DNA of 48,862 nt from Treponemataceae bacterium (GTDB lineage: Bacteria > Spirochaetota > Spirochaetia > Treponematales > Treponemataceae), in assembly GCA_024402495.1 (NCBI GenBank), contig JAKSTR010000009.1, positions 1 through 48,862 on the forward strand, written 5' to 3'. Shown piece after piece: positions 16,429-25,281 of this stretch; within the stretch, counting starts at the first letter, position 1; every line of letters begins with the position of its first letter. The translations under genes and the position numbers were made by a program. The notes under the pieces are model-generated. The model did not search any database, was not told the origin of the DNA, and saw nothing but the letters and a program-made list of their open reading frames with translations.

Positions 16429-17646
16429 TTATGCTTCAAATTCGCGAAAAAACGCATTTATATCAAAACCGTTTATCAAGCCTTTGCCGCTGTAATTTTT
16501 TACAAGGTTCGTTCTGCCGTCACGCAGATGGGTAGAAGTTATGCCGTAATTTATAGAACTGTCGGCTTCCAGAAACGCCGCAATATGGTCTGCACAGCGA
16601 ACCAGTTTGCCGTCAACCGGCAGAAATTCTTCATTATTATATCTGGCGTTTAAATCTTCAAAGGGAACGTGAATGATTTCGTTATTTTTGCCGCGAATAC
16701 GGTTTTCAAATTCATCGCTGGTAAAATACAAAAGTTCATCTGTGTAAAAATCTTCCATCAGCGGCAAAAGTTCGTTGCTTACAATTTTGTCTTCAATATC
16801 TTTTACAATGGAAGGTAAACCGCTGGTTGCCTGTTTTACCGGCGAAATAATGTCGCGGGTAACGGCTTCCGGCAAATCGTGAAAAAGTGCAGAAAAATAA
16901 TTATTAAATATACGTTTTGGGCACATAGCCGCGCCAGACTGCCGGCTTAGCAGAAGCGTAGTTACGGCAACAAAAAACGAATGCCCCAAAACCGAAGTTC
17001 TTGGTACGCGCGGCGTCTGATTCCAGCGTGTTTGAAAGCGCAGCTTTTCAATTACAAGCAGAAACTTATAGCATTTCTGCTTGGTAACCAATTGCTGCAA
17101 GCCTTTCAAATCCAAATATTCACCAATATCCTGATTCAATTCCAGTTCAATGTCGCCCAGACGCATGCTTTCGTTAACCGGGGCAATCATTTCAAACTCG
17201 CGCATGGTAGAAAACTTGTGAGCCGCCCTAAAAATCCTCATTTCCAGGGTTTCGGGCTTTGAAGAATCAGCGGTGTATTCTATGTAATCGCTGAATTTTT
17301 CATAAAGATCCCTGTCGCTCAAAAGTTCCTGATACTGCTCCAATACCCATTGGTTCAATTTGTGATATTCTTCCGGGTACTGGTGCCGAATCATGCGCTG
17401 CACCGGCGCTTTTATATCGCAAAGGGCTATTTTCCGCAAAAGTTCAAAAAACGAAGCATAAATCAGCCATTCCCAATCCAGGGTTTTGCCAGCCTGTTCT
17501 TCAAACTTGCCAATTATGTAAACCAAAACCATTTTTTCAGCCGATTTATCCATTTCGATTAAATCACAAGGCCGAATCAAATCGTTCCAGCGTTCAATGG
17601 AAAAGCCTTCAAAGATTTTTAGTGCCAGTGCCTTATTCAGCATCAA
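16429..17646 (-). CDS. HD-domain phosphohydrolase, YfbR-like
   Basis: This 405-residue protein carries a YfbR-type HD domain in its second half: first histidine at 222 (LGHSFFVAV), the HD pair at 256-257 within FHDLPEAVTRDIISPVK, and the last metal-binding aspartate at 353 (RCADHIAAFLEA). YfbR enzymes remove the phosphate from deoxynucleoside 5'-monophosphates. The N-terminal 200 residues are not recognised, and the protein is about twice the length of E. coli YfbR. Its ATG overlaps the stop codon of a nucleoside-type ABC permease gene (ATGA), so it is translated with that importer, which fits a role in handling nucleotides. Substrate is inferred. Confidence 0.8.
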   Translation of the reverse strand: MMLNKALALKIFEGFSIERWNDLIRPCDLIEMDKSAEKMVLVYIIGKFEEQAGKTLDWEWLIYASFFELLRKIALCDIKAPVQRMIRHQYPEEYHKLNQWVLEQYQELLSDRDLYEKFSDYIEYTADSSKPETLEMRIFRAAHKFSTMREFEMIAPVNESMRLGDIELELNQDIGEYLDLKGLQQLVTKQKCYKFLLVIEKLRFQTRWNQTPRVPRTSVLGHSFFVAVTTLLLSRQSGAAMCPKRIFNNYFSALFHDLPEAVTRDIISPVKQATSGLPSIVKDIEDKIVSNELLPLMEDFYTDELLYFTSDEFENRIRGKNNEIIHVPFEDLNARYNNEEFLPVDGKLVRCADHIAAFLEADSSINYGITSTHLRDGRTNLVKNYSGKGLINGFDINAFFREFEA

Positions 17647-18554
17647 CTTGCCCCTTTCTCGTAAGGTTTGCCGCTTGCCGCCGGCGCATAGTTTTTGCCG
17701 CTAAATACAACCAGCGCTGCCAGAGTAATTATATAAGGCAGCATGGTAAAAAATTCCGTTGGCAAAAGCTCGCGAAGCGAAGCAATGTTTGTAACGTATA
17801 CCGAAAATGCAACGGCTGTACCAAAAAGCAGGGAAGAAAGGCTGATTCCAGCCGGGCGCCAGCGACCGAAACTTACAGCGGCAAGAGCGATAAAGCCTGC
17901 ACCGTTGATTGTGTTGGACGTATACTGAATTGTGTAGGTTAAAACCAGACACGCGCCAGCCAGTCCGCCTAAAAAGCCCGAAACGATTACTGCCGCATAG
18001 CGCACTTTCTTTACGTTTATACCAACCGAAGCTGCCGCCTGAGGATGTTCACCGCAGGCACGCAGACGCAGACCAACCGGCAGTTTGTAAAGCACGAACC
18101 AGCAGATTAAAACCACGCACAAGGCAATAATTGCAGTTGGATAAATGCCGGTATTGCCGATTGTGCGCATACCCATATTGAATTCTTTTGTGCGGTCTTG
18201 GTTGAAAAGTATCTGCGCCATAAAAATCGTAATGCCGTTTACCAGAAGGTTAATGCCCGTACCGGCAATCGTCTGGTCAGCATTAAGCGAAACCGCTGCA
18301 TAAGCCAAAATAAGCGACATAATTGCGCCGCAAACTGCACCAACCAGCAGTGCAAGCCAAACCGAAGCTCCGCCAAGTGCAAATTCGTTAATTGCATGAA
18401 AAGCTGCGGCAGCAAAAGCACCAATGCCCATCAAACCTTCAAGCGCAATGTTTACTACGCCGCTGCGTTCGCAAATCATTCCGCCGCAGGCAGTTATTAA
18501 AATTGGTGCAACCATCAGCAAGGCTGAAGGTATCAATCCGAACCAGTTATTCAT
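17643..18554 (-). CDS. Nucleoside-type ABC transporter permease (BmpD/NupQ-like)
   Basis: The 303-residue membrane protein belongs to the BPD_transp_2 family found next to BMP-type binding proteins. It shows an LISTACGGMICERSG-like start (actual ILITACGGMICERSGVVNIALEG), the loop NADQTIAGTGINLL and the coupling segment SVGINVKKVRYAAV. With its partner permease it forms the channel of an importer that, in characterised spirochaete and Bacillus members, takes up purine nucleosides; riboflavin systems look similar. It lies 11 bases after the partner gene and overlaps the HD gene downstream. Confidence 0.9.
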   Translation of the reverse strand: MNNWFGLIPSALLMVAPILITACGGMICERSGVVNIALEGLMGIGAFAAAAFHAINEFALGGASVWLALLVGAVCGAIMSLILAYAAVSLNADQTIAGTGINLLVNGITIFMAQILFNQDRTKEFNMGMRTIGNTGIYPTAIIALCVVLICWFVLYKLPVGLRLRACGEHPQAAASVGINVKKVRYAAVIVSGFLGGLAGACLVLTYTIQYTSNTINGAGFIALAAVSFGRWRPAGISLSSLLFGTAVAFSVYVTNIASLRELLPTEFFTMLPYIITLAALVVFSGKNYAPAASGKPYEKGAS

Positions 18555-18565
18555 TTTCAGCCCCC

Positions 18566-19729
18566 TTAATTATTAGCCGATTGGTTGTTTTTTTCTTCAA
18601 TTGAAACTGCTGCTTTTTGCGAAGCCTTCTTTTTGCGCCATTTTAAGAAAATACGCAAGCCTTCGCGCAATGCAATAAATACAACAATTAAACCCTGAAT
18701 GATAAAAGTAATTTCTTTTGGTATCTGGCGCGACTGCATTAACGGCTGCGAAGCGTGAAGCAAACCGAAAAGCAAACCGGCTAGCGCAGTTCCAAGCGCG
18801 GTATTGTTACCTACCAGCGCAACCGCAATTCCCATAAAACCGTAATTGTCCTGTCCTGAAATTACGCGGCCGTATTTAAAGGAACCCAAAGCAACAGTTC
18901 CGCCAGCCAGACCAGCAAATGCGCCGGAAATTGCCATGGAAATTACGATGCTTGAAACAACCGGAATACCTGCGTAACGGGCTGCGTCTTTGTTAAAACC
19001 TGTGGCGCGCAGGGAAAAACCTAATTTTGTTTTTTCCATTAAAAGCCAGTAAACAAAAACAGCCAGAATTACAAAAAACAAACCAATGTTCAATGTAGAA
19101 CCGCGGGTAAGTTTTTCCAGAAACGACCAGCGCAAAAGCGCAGTTTCGGGGTAATTTGGCGTTTTGTAAGTTGAAGAACCCGGAATAGCCATACAGATAA
19201 TTCTGGAAAGATACAGCGCAACATAGTTAAGCATAATTGTTGCAACAACTTCCGAAACTTCGTATTTTGCCTTTAAAAAACCTACAATGCCGCCCCAAAC
19301 TGCACCGGCAAGAATTGCTGCAACAATTGCAACAAACCAGTGCAAGCCCGGTATTTGAAAAAAGTAAATGGCAACAACCTGCGCCGCCGTCATTCCGACA
19401 ACGTACTGCCCTTCTCCGCCGATATTGAAAAGCCCGGCACGTGCGGCAAATGCCATACACAAACCGCACAAAATATACGGCATGGAAACGGCAAGCCATT
19501 CGCCAACATAGCGGATGTTCCAGACAAGGTTGCCGCGTTTGTCGGTGTAAAGCCCGGTTAAAGACTGAAAAAAAGATTTGTACATGTTGCCCGGATTGCG
19601 GCCAACACACAAAATAATAATTGTTCCAAACAAAAAGCCCAAAAGTACAACAACAACCGAAACGGCGGCGTCAGACTTTAGAAGCAAATCCTGCAATTTG
19701 TGTTTTTTTTCTATTTTTGCATCACTCAT
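18566..19729 (-). CDS. Nucleoside-type ABC transporter permease (NupP-like)
   Basis: This 387-residue permease has the features of the larger partner subunit: a long first helix and periplasmic loop, FAARAGLFNIGGEGQYVVG, VSEVVATIMLNYVALYL and the coupling segment ATGFNKDAARYAGI. The charged C-terminal tail after residue 365 is cytoplasmic. It forms the membrane channel with the smaller permease and is driven by the ATPase encoded immediately upstream, whose stop codon overlaps this ATG by one base. The exact substrate (nucleoside or riboflavin) cannot be decided from the permease alone. Confidence 0.9.
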   Translation of the reverse strand: MSDAKIEKKHKLQDLLLKSDAAVSVVVVLLGFLFGTIIILCVGRNPGNMYKSFFQSLTGLYTDKRGNLVWNIRYVGEWLAVSMPYILCGLCMAFAARAGLFNIGGEGQYVVGMTAAQVVAIYFFQIPGLHWFVAIVAAILAGAVWGGIVGFLKAKYEVSEVVATIMLNYVALYLSRIICMAIPGSSTYKTPNYPETALLRWSFLEKLTRGSTLNIGLFFVILAVFVYWLLMEKTKLGFSLRATGFNKDAARYAGIPVVSSIVISMAISGAFAGLAGGTVALGSFKYGRVISGQDNYGFMGIAVALVGNNTALGTALAGLLFGLLHASQPLMQSRQIPKEITFIIQGLIVVFIALREGLRIFLKWRKKKASQKAAVSIEEKNNQSANN

Positions 19730-21276
19730 CAGACATTTTCCCCTTTGGCATCAGCTTTGTCTTTTTTAGAACCAGCCATCATAATACCAATTTGCCGTTC
19801 GCTAACATCGCCGGCATTGTAAACGCCAACAATTGAACCTTTAGAAATTGTCGCGATACGGTCACAAAGGTTCATAATTTCATCAAGTTCAAACGAAACC
19901 AGAAGAATTGCCCTGCCCTTGTCGCGTTCTTCAATAATTCTTTTGCGGATATATTCAATTGCACCAACATCAAGCCCGCGCGTAGGCTGTGCAACCACCA
20001 TAAATTCAGGCGAAAGTTCAATTTCGCGGGCAATGATAACTTTTTGCTGGTTGCCGCCGGACATACTTGCCGCTTTTGTATTTGCGCCTTCTCCGGCACG
20101 AATATCAAAATCTTCTATTAATTGTGCTGCTTTTTTTTTCATTTCGCCCATATTCAAAAAACCGGCTTTTGTAGAATACGGCGGCTTGTAGTAGTTTTTA
20201 AGCGCAACATTTTCGGCAACAGAAAATTCGCCGACCATACCGTGTTTGTGCCGGTCTTCTGGAATGTGCCCGATGCCGGCTTCGATGCGCTGGCGAATTG
20301 TATATTTAGAAATATTTTTATCTTTCAAATAAATTGAACCGCTTTCAATCGGACTCATGCCGGTAATTGCATAAATCAGTTCAGACTGCCCGTTGCCGTC
20401 TACACCGGCAATACCAACAACTTCGCCGGCACGTACATCCAGCGAAAGGTCTTTTACGGCAATCTGTCCGCGGGCATTTTTTACGCTGATATTCTGCACC
20501 GAAAGAATTGTTTCACCCGGATTTGCCGGTTTTTTATCAATTTCAAACTTAACGGCGCGGCCAACCATCATTTCGGCAAGTTCGCCTTCGCTGACACTGG
20601 CAACATCAACGGTGTTTATAACTTTACCGCGGCGAAGAACTGTACAGCGTTCTGCTACGGCTTTAATTTCTTTCAATTTATGGGTAATTAAAATGATGGT
20701 TTTGCCTTCTGCCTTCAGGCGGCGGATAATTTCCATCAATTCATCGATTTCCTGCGGAGTTAAAACGGCAGTCGGTTCATCAAAAATAATGATGTCAGCA
20801 TTGCGGTACAAAACTTTCAAAATTTCCACGCGCTGCTGCATGCCAACCGTAATGTTTTCAATCAAGGCTTTTGGATTTACCGCCAGACCGTATTTGTCAG
20901 AAAGTTCTTCTACGCGCTTTTCGGCGGCTTTAAGGTTAAGCATACCGAATTTGTTTCTGGGTTCAACGCCAAGAACGATATTTTCGGCAACCGTATAATT
21001 ATGAACAAGCTTAAAATGCTGGTGAACCATACCGATTCCAAGGCTGGTTGCCGCATTCGGATCTTTTATTTTTACTTCTTTACCGCGAATTTTAATAACG
21101 CCGCAATCCGGGTCGTAAGCACCAAACAGAATTGACATCAAAGTCGATTTTCCGGCACCATTTTCGCCAAGCAAAGCAAGCACTTCATTTTCTTTTACTG
21201 TAATTGTTACATCGTCATTTGCAACAACCCCGGGGAAGGTTTTTGTTATGCCGATCATTTCAATAGCATTTTCCAC
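19729..21276 (-). CDS. Nucleoside-type ABC transporter ATPase with two ABC domains
   Basis: The 515-residue protein has two fused nucleotide-binding domains, as in RbsA, NupO and PnrC. Domain 1 has Walker A GENGAGKSTLM, a divergent signature ITVGMQQRVEI and Walker B IIIFDEPTAVLTPQE. Domain 2 has a degenerate Walker A (GVDGNGQSEL, lysine replaced), but an intact signature MSGGNQQKVIIARE and the family form MVVAQPTRGLDVGA. This split of good and poor motifs gives one full and one degenerate site, as usual for the family. It lies downstream of the binding-protein gene, separated by a strong terminator. Confidence 0.94.
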   Translation of the reverse strand: MENAIEMIGITKTFPGVVANDDVTITVKENEVLALLGENGAGKSTLMSILFGAYDPDCGVIKIRGKEVKIKDPNAATSLGIGMVHQHFKLVHNYTVAENIVLGVEPRNKFGMLNLKAAEKRVEELSDKYGLAVNPKALIENITVGMQQRVEILKVLYRNADIIIFDEPTAVLTPQEIDELMEIIRRLKAEGKTIILITHKLKEIKAVAERCTVLRRGKVINTVDVASVSEGELAEMMVGRAVKFEIDKKPANPGETILSVQNISVKNARGQIAVKDLSLDVRAGEVVGIAGVDGNGQSELIYAITGMSPIESGSIYLKDKNISKYTIRQRIEAGIGHIPEDRHKHGMVGEFSVAENVALKNYYKPPYSTKAGFLNMGEMKKKAAQLIEDFDIRAGEGANTKAASMSGGNQQKVIIAREIELSPEFMVVAQPTRGLDVGAIEYIRKRIIEERDKGRAILLVSFELDEIMNLCDRIATISKGSIVGVYNAGDVSERQIGIMMAGSKKDKADAKGENV

Positions 21277-21344
21277 TGAACGCCTCCGACTTTTTATTTT
21301 ATATGATTTTTTTGCATTTGTGGGAAAAATTTAGCGTATTCCGC

Positions 21345-21376
21345 AAAAAAAAAGCTGCCCAAAAATGAGCAGCCTT
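21345..21376 (-). terminator. Internal terminator between the BMP gene and the ATPase gene
   Basis: On the minus strand a 10-bp stem with two G-U pairs (21367-21376 with 21351-21360) and a six-base loop is followed directly by six or more T. It should stop most transcripts after the binding-protein gene and so lower expression of the ATPase and permeases. Confidence 0.82.
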
Positions 21377-21394
21377 TTTCATATTCAGCAAAAA

Positions 21395-22498
21395 TTAGTC
21401 ATCGATTGCGCCAAGACCAGCTGGAGCAATGCCTTTTGCCTGTGCTTCTTTGTAAGTACCAATAACCTGAATTTTTCCAGATTTGATGTCTTTAGCAGCA
21501 GCTTCAAGTTTTGCTTTTACGGCTGGTTTAAGTTCAGCGTTTGTATCAGCATAACCAACACAGTTTTCTGTAATTGTCAATGTGAAAGCGCCTGCCTTGA
21601 AAGAATCATTTGCAACAGCGTTAAGTCCCAGAATTACAGAATTTTCAACTTTTTTAACCATTGAAGTCAAAACAGCTGATTTTCCTGCTGTGTAAACGCC
21701 TTCTTCATACTGGTCAGAGTCTACACCGATTGCCCAAACGTTTTTACCCTGTGAGCGGTATTCTTTTGCCTGTGCAATTGTACCGTTACCGGTACCGCCT
21801 GCAGCAGAGAAAATTGTGTAAACGCCAGAATCGTACCAGTTTTTAGCCTGTGCTTTAGCAAGTTCCGGTTTTCCCCAGTCGTTTGCATAGTAGTCAATAA
21901 TCTGTGCGTTTGGATAAACCGATTTGATTCCCTGAATATAACCAATTTCAAATTTTGTAATTGTTCTTCCAGGAACGCCACCGATAAAACCGAATTTAGG
22001 ATTAGAAATTCCGTCTTCTTTTGCCATAAGGGCAGCTGCAACACCAACAAGGTAAGAACCCTGTTCTTCTGAATATACATATTCAAGAACGTTTGGTTTG
22101 TTAACCCAGTCAACGTCAACAATCATAAATTTCTGGTCTGGATACAAATCTGCAACTTCGCTCAAAGCGTCTGCAAAGGTAAAACCAGTTGTCAAAATCA
22201 AATCATAGCCTTCGTCAGCAGCCTGTTTAAGAGTAGGAATATACATATCCTGTGTCTGACAAGTTACTACGTCATAAAGCTTTCCGCGGCTTGCCTGATT
22301 TTCCCAGGTTTCACCGTAGAATTCCAGAATTCCGCGCCATGCAGCAGCATTGAATGATTTGTCATCAATACCAGTTGCATCTGTAATCAGGCGGATTGTA
22401 GGACGAGAGTCTGCTGCACCTGTGTCTTTTTTACCACCGGCAAAAACCATGCCGCACACTGCAAGTGCAAGCATACAAGTAAGAGCCAATTTTTTCAT
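21395..22498 (-). CDS. BMP/PnrA-family substrate-binding protein
   Basis: This 367-residue exported protein has the basic membrane protein (BMP) fold. It shows IRLITDATGIDDKSFNAAAWRGI near the N-terminus, YDLILTTGFTFADAL, GVAAALMAKEDG, FGFIGGVPGRTITKFEIGYIQGI, and VWAIGVDSDQYEEGVYTAGKSAVLTSMVKKVENSV. In Treponema pallidum PnrA (TmpC) this family binds purine nucleosides; a riboflavin-binding branch exists. The signal peptide MKKLALTCMLALAVCGMVFA contains a cysteine at 15 that could be a relaxed spirochaetal lipobox, or cleavage could follow VFA. The start is fixed by GGAGG five bases upstream of this ATG; the longer frame to 22594 overlaps the promoter. Confidence 0.93.
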   Translation of the reverse strand: MKKLALTCMLALAVCGMVFAGGKKDTGAADSRPTIRLITDATGIDDKSFNAAAWRGILEFYGETWENQASRGKLYDVVTCQTQDMYIPTLKQAADEGYDLILTTGFTFADALSEVADLYPDQKFMIVDVDWVNKPNVLEYVYSEEQGSYLVGVAAALMAKEDGISNPKFGFIGGVPGRTITKFEIGYIQGIKSVYPNAQIIDYYANDWGKPELAKAQAKNWYDSGVYTIFSAAGGTGNGTIAQAKEYRSQGKNVWAIGVDSDQYEEGVYTAGKSAVLTSMVKKVENSVILGLNAVANDSFKAGAFTLTITENCVGYADTNAELKPAVKAKLEAAAKDIKSGKIQVIGTYKEAQAKGIAPAGLGAIDD

Positions 22499-22565
22499 AA
22501 AACCTCCGTAAGCACTCAAAGGCGCTTTATACTGCCTGTCGGCAGAAGTAGATAAATGATGATTC

Positions 22566-22594
22566 ATTATAAAGTTTGCCAAATAAAAAAACAA
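22566..22594 (-). promoter_or_regulatory. Promoter of the BMP-ABC operon
   Basis: Minus-strand TTGTTT (22589-22594), a 17-base spacer and a perfect TATAAT (22566-22571). The leader of about 60 bases holds a small TGCC/GGCA hairpin before the GGAGG site. Confidence 0.62.
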
Positions 22595-22706
22595 TAAAAT
22601 TTGCAGTGAAAAACTGAATAAATGATAAAAATCTCTAAAATTTCAATTTTTAAAGCCGCTTCTTAAATGAGAATTATTTGAAGCTTACAGAAAGCGTTTA
22701 AAATGC

Positions 22707-22740
22707 AAAAGCCTGAAAACACAAAGTTTTTCAGGCTTTT
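22707..22740. terminator. Terminator downstream of the recN-linked unknown gene
   Basis: A 13-bp stem, AAAAGCCTGAAAA (22707-22719) with TTTTCAGGCTTTT (22728-22740), eight-base loop. It closes the cheW-to-unknown gene run. Confidence 0.82.
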
Positions 22741-22771
22741 TATGTAAATTACAAAACATAAACAGCAGAAA

Positions 22772-23572
22772 CTATTTTTTCTGTTCCTTGCTGTCAGTTT
22801 CCATTTTACTTTTCCAAACTTGAATCTTTTTCTTAACTTCTTCTGCTTCGTCTTTGTCGCCAAAGTTAACCAGAAGCCGGCGGTAAGCCATTAAAAAGTT
22901 AATGCCCATACGCATATCGTCAATTCGTCTGGTAGAAAGCTCGTATTTTTCGCGGTAACTGTCTGCACATTTTGGCAGCTGCGTTTTTAACAGGCGAATA
23001 TAATAGAAAGAAATGTCATGGGCAGGAGAAGCACCGTCGTAATAATCCTTACTAACCTGCGGCATATCAAGCATATTCTTTGCAACCGCAATAAAACGCG
23101 CCTGCATTTCAACAAATGACCATTTCCATTTGGAGTTATCGCCGTAAGCATCAATAACCAGCTGAATTGTAAGGCCAAGCTTGCGTGTAAGATAGTAACG
23201 TCTTTCCAGCGGAACAGATTCAATTTTCGGCAGACGGTCTTTCAAATCGTCCGGCGTGCTGTCAACAATGTTCGTAACAATATCTTCAAGGTAAATAATT
23301 GCCTTGTAAATCAATTTGCGGGCATCATTCAAAGCGTCTTCGTTTTTAACGCTCATAATTTCCCAAGACATATTGTTAATAAGAATATGAACGCTTGCGG
23401 CATAAAGCATTGTTTCTGCCAGTTCCAGTTTCAAAACGCCTTCCTGGGTTTTGTCCTTGGAAATTTCAGAAGTCAGCACCTTTTCCTGTGCAAGAATTTC
23501 TTTAATCTTTGCTTTGTACGCAGCGCTGTCTTTATTAAATTGTTCGCGGCTTTCGGCAGTTACTTTTGCCAT
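22772..23572 (-). CDS. Unrecognised cytoplasmic helical protein encoded behind recN
   Basis: I do not recognise this 266-residue protein. It has no signal peptide and no membrane helix. Residues 5-35 are charged and probably coiled coil (FNKDSAAYKAKIKEILAQEK), and the remainder is rich in helices with repeated aromatic and lysine residues (YYLTRKLGLTIQLVIDAYGDNSKWKW, DISFYYIRLLKTQLPKCADSY). The C-terminus is highly charged and ends in lysines. It starts two bases after the recN stop, with GGAGG inside the end of recN, so the two are translated together. That suggests a link to recN or simply shared expression. It may be lineage-specific. Confidence 0.85.
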   Translation of the reverse strand: MAKVTAESREQFNKDSAAYKAKIKEILAQEKVLTSEISKDKTQEGVLKLELAETMLYAASVHILINNMSWEIMSVKNEDALNDARKLIYKAIIYLEDIVTNIVDSTPDDLKDRLPKIESVPLERRYYLTRKLGLTIQLVIDAYGDNSKWKWSFVEMQARFIAVAKNMLDMPQVSKDYYDGASPAHDISFYYIRLLKTQLPKCADSYREKYELSTRRIDDMRMGINFLMAYRRLLVNFGDKDEAEEVKKKIQVWKSKMETDSKEQKK

Positions 23573-23574
23573 AC

Positions 23575-25281
23575 TTAAATTTGCCCTCCATATCGAGAAA
23601 GCAATGCCCTGGCGTGTTCAAGTGAAGCTTCGCTCACCATGTCGCCGGCTAACATTCTCGAAATCTCTGTAACACGTTCTTGCCCTGTAATTACGTGAAC
23701 CTTTGTAGTTGTTTTTTGATTTTCTACAAATTTAGCTATCTTTATATGAGTATCGGCACAAACTGCAATATTGGCTAGGTGCGAAATACACAAAATCTGG
23801 TGTTTTTCGGCAAGCTTTTTGATATGCGCACCAATTGAAACTGCAACTTCGCCGCCGATACCAGTATCAATTTCGTCAAAAATCAAAGTCGGCGTCGTAT
23901 CAATATCAGCCAAAATGGTTTTCAGCGCCAGCATAACACGCGAAAGTTCACCGCCAGACGCAATTTTCGCCAGCGGTCTTAAAGGCGAGCCGGGATTGGC
24001 GCTAATCAGGAACTCAACATTGTCAAAACCGTAAGGCCCGATTTTCTGAAAATCACCGTCAAAAGGCTTCTGTTCCAAACCGGCATTAAAAACCGTACCT
24101 CGCATTCCAAGCTCAGCAAGAACAGCTTCAATTTTTGGTCCCATCTGGCTCGCCGCCTGATGCCGTTTATCAGAAATGCTTTTTGCCGCAAGATAAACTT
24201 TCTTTTCAAGTGCCGAAACTTCTGCTTCAAGTTCGGCGCGGTTGCCTTCAAAATTGCACAAAGTTTCAAGCTGTTCCTGTGCTTTTGCAGAATACTGCAA
24301 AATTTCTTCTATATTACCGTTCACTCCGGCAGTGCAGTATTTTTTCTTCAGGCGGAAAATCAGTGCAAGTCTTTCCTGCACTTCTTCAAGACGCGCCGGG
24401 TCAAATACCAGCTGATTTTTATATGCGCGCAATTCGTCGGCAATGTCTTCAAGCTCGTAATATGCCGTTTCAAGACGGCTGGTAAAACTTTTCAAGGAAG
24501 AATCTATCGAAGCAGTCCGTTCAAGAACCGGACGAAGGCGCTTAATGCCTGCAACGATACTTTCATCGCCGCTCAAAGCTTCGTTTACAACTTCAACATC
24601 GGCAAAAAGCTTTTCATACTGGCTTAAACGCCCTTCTTCGGCGCTAAGCTCAGCCTCTTCTTCCGGTTTCAGCTGCGCAGAATCAATTTCTTCAACCGCA
24701 AAACGCAAAAGTTCAATTTTTTCACTTCTTTCAGCATCACTAGTATTCATTTCGTTCAGCAAACGGCGTTTTTCTACCAGCTGGGTATAAAGTTTTGTAA
24801 AAGCCGAAACTTCATCGTTTAAAAGCGCATAAGAATCCAGAAATTTCCGGTGTTCGCTAACTTTCATCAGCGACTGGTGTTCGTGCTGACCGTGAATGTC
24901 AACCAGATATGCGGTAAAATCTGCAAGTTCATTTTTTGTAACCGGCGTATCGCCAACCCACGCAGAAGTTTTTCCGCTGTCCTTTATTGTTCTGCGAAGC
25001 AAAACGCGGTCGTTTTCAAGTTCAATTCCGTGTTCGTTCAGCCAAGCCAAAGCGCCTTTTTGTTTTTGGCTTATAAAAACGGTGCCGCTAACACGGGCTT
25101 CGGTGCTGCCGGTACGAATTTGAGAAATATCGGCGCGACCGCCAAGTAAAAAAGAAAGCGCACCAATCAGAATCGATTTACCGGCACCAGTTTCGCCGGT
25201 TAAAACATTAAAACCTTTTGTAAATTCAATTTGAAGGCTGTCTATAAGTGCAAAATCTTTAATTGTTAAATCTTCAAGCAA
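23575..25281 (-). CDS. recN: DNA repair ATPase RecN
   Basis: RecN is an SMC-like ATPase that acts early in double-strand-break repair by recombination. The 568-residue protein has an N-terminal half with Walker A GETGAGKSILIG, long coiled-coil arms and a C-terminal half with the signature ASGGELSRVMLALK and Walker B TLIFDEIDTGIGG. The start is a TTG at 25281 (MLEDLTIKDFALID), where the RecN fold begins. GGAGG lies five bases upstream, and this start overlaps the nadK stop by eight bases. The longer frame to 25350 lies wholly inside nadK and is rejected. Confidence 0.95.
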   Translation of the reverse strand: MLEDLTIKDFALIDSLQIEFTKGFNVLTGETGAGKSILIGALSFLLGGRADISQIRTGSTEARVSGTVFISQKQKGALAWLNEHGIELENDRVLLRRTIKDSGKTSAWVGDTPVTKNELADFTAYLVDIHGQHEHQSLMKVSEHRKFLDSYALLNDEVSAFTKLYTQLVEKRRLLNEMNTSDAERSEKIELLRFAVEEIDSAQLKPEEEAELSAEEGRLSQYEKLFADVEVVNEALSGDESIVAGIKRLRPVLERTASIDSSLKSFTSRLETAYYELEDIADELRAYKNQLVFDPARLEEVQERLALIFRLKKKYCTAGVNGNIEEILQYSAKAQEQLETLCNFEGNRAELEAEVSALEKKVYLAAKSISDKRHQAASQMGPKIEAVLAELGMRGTVFNAGLEQKPFDGDFQKIGPYGFDNVEFLISANPGSPLRPLAKIASGGELSRVMLALKTILADIDTTPTLIFDEIDTGIGGEVAVSIGAHIKKLAEKHQILCISHLANIAVCADTHIKIAKFVENQKTTTKVHVITGQERVTEISRMLAGDMVSEASLEHARALLSRYGGQI

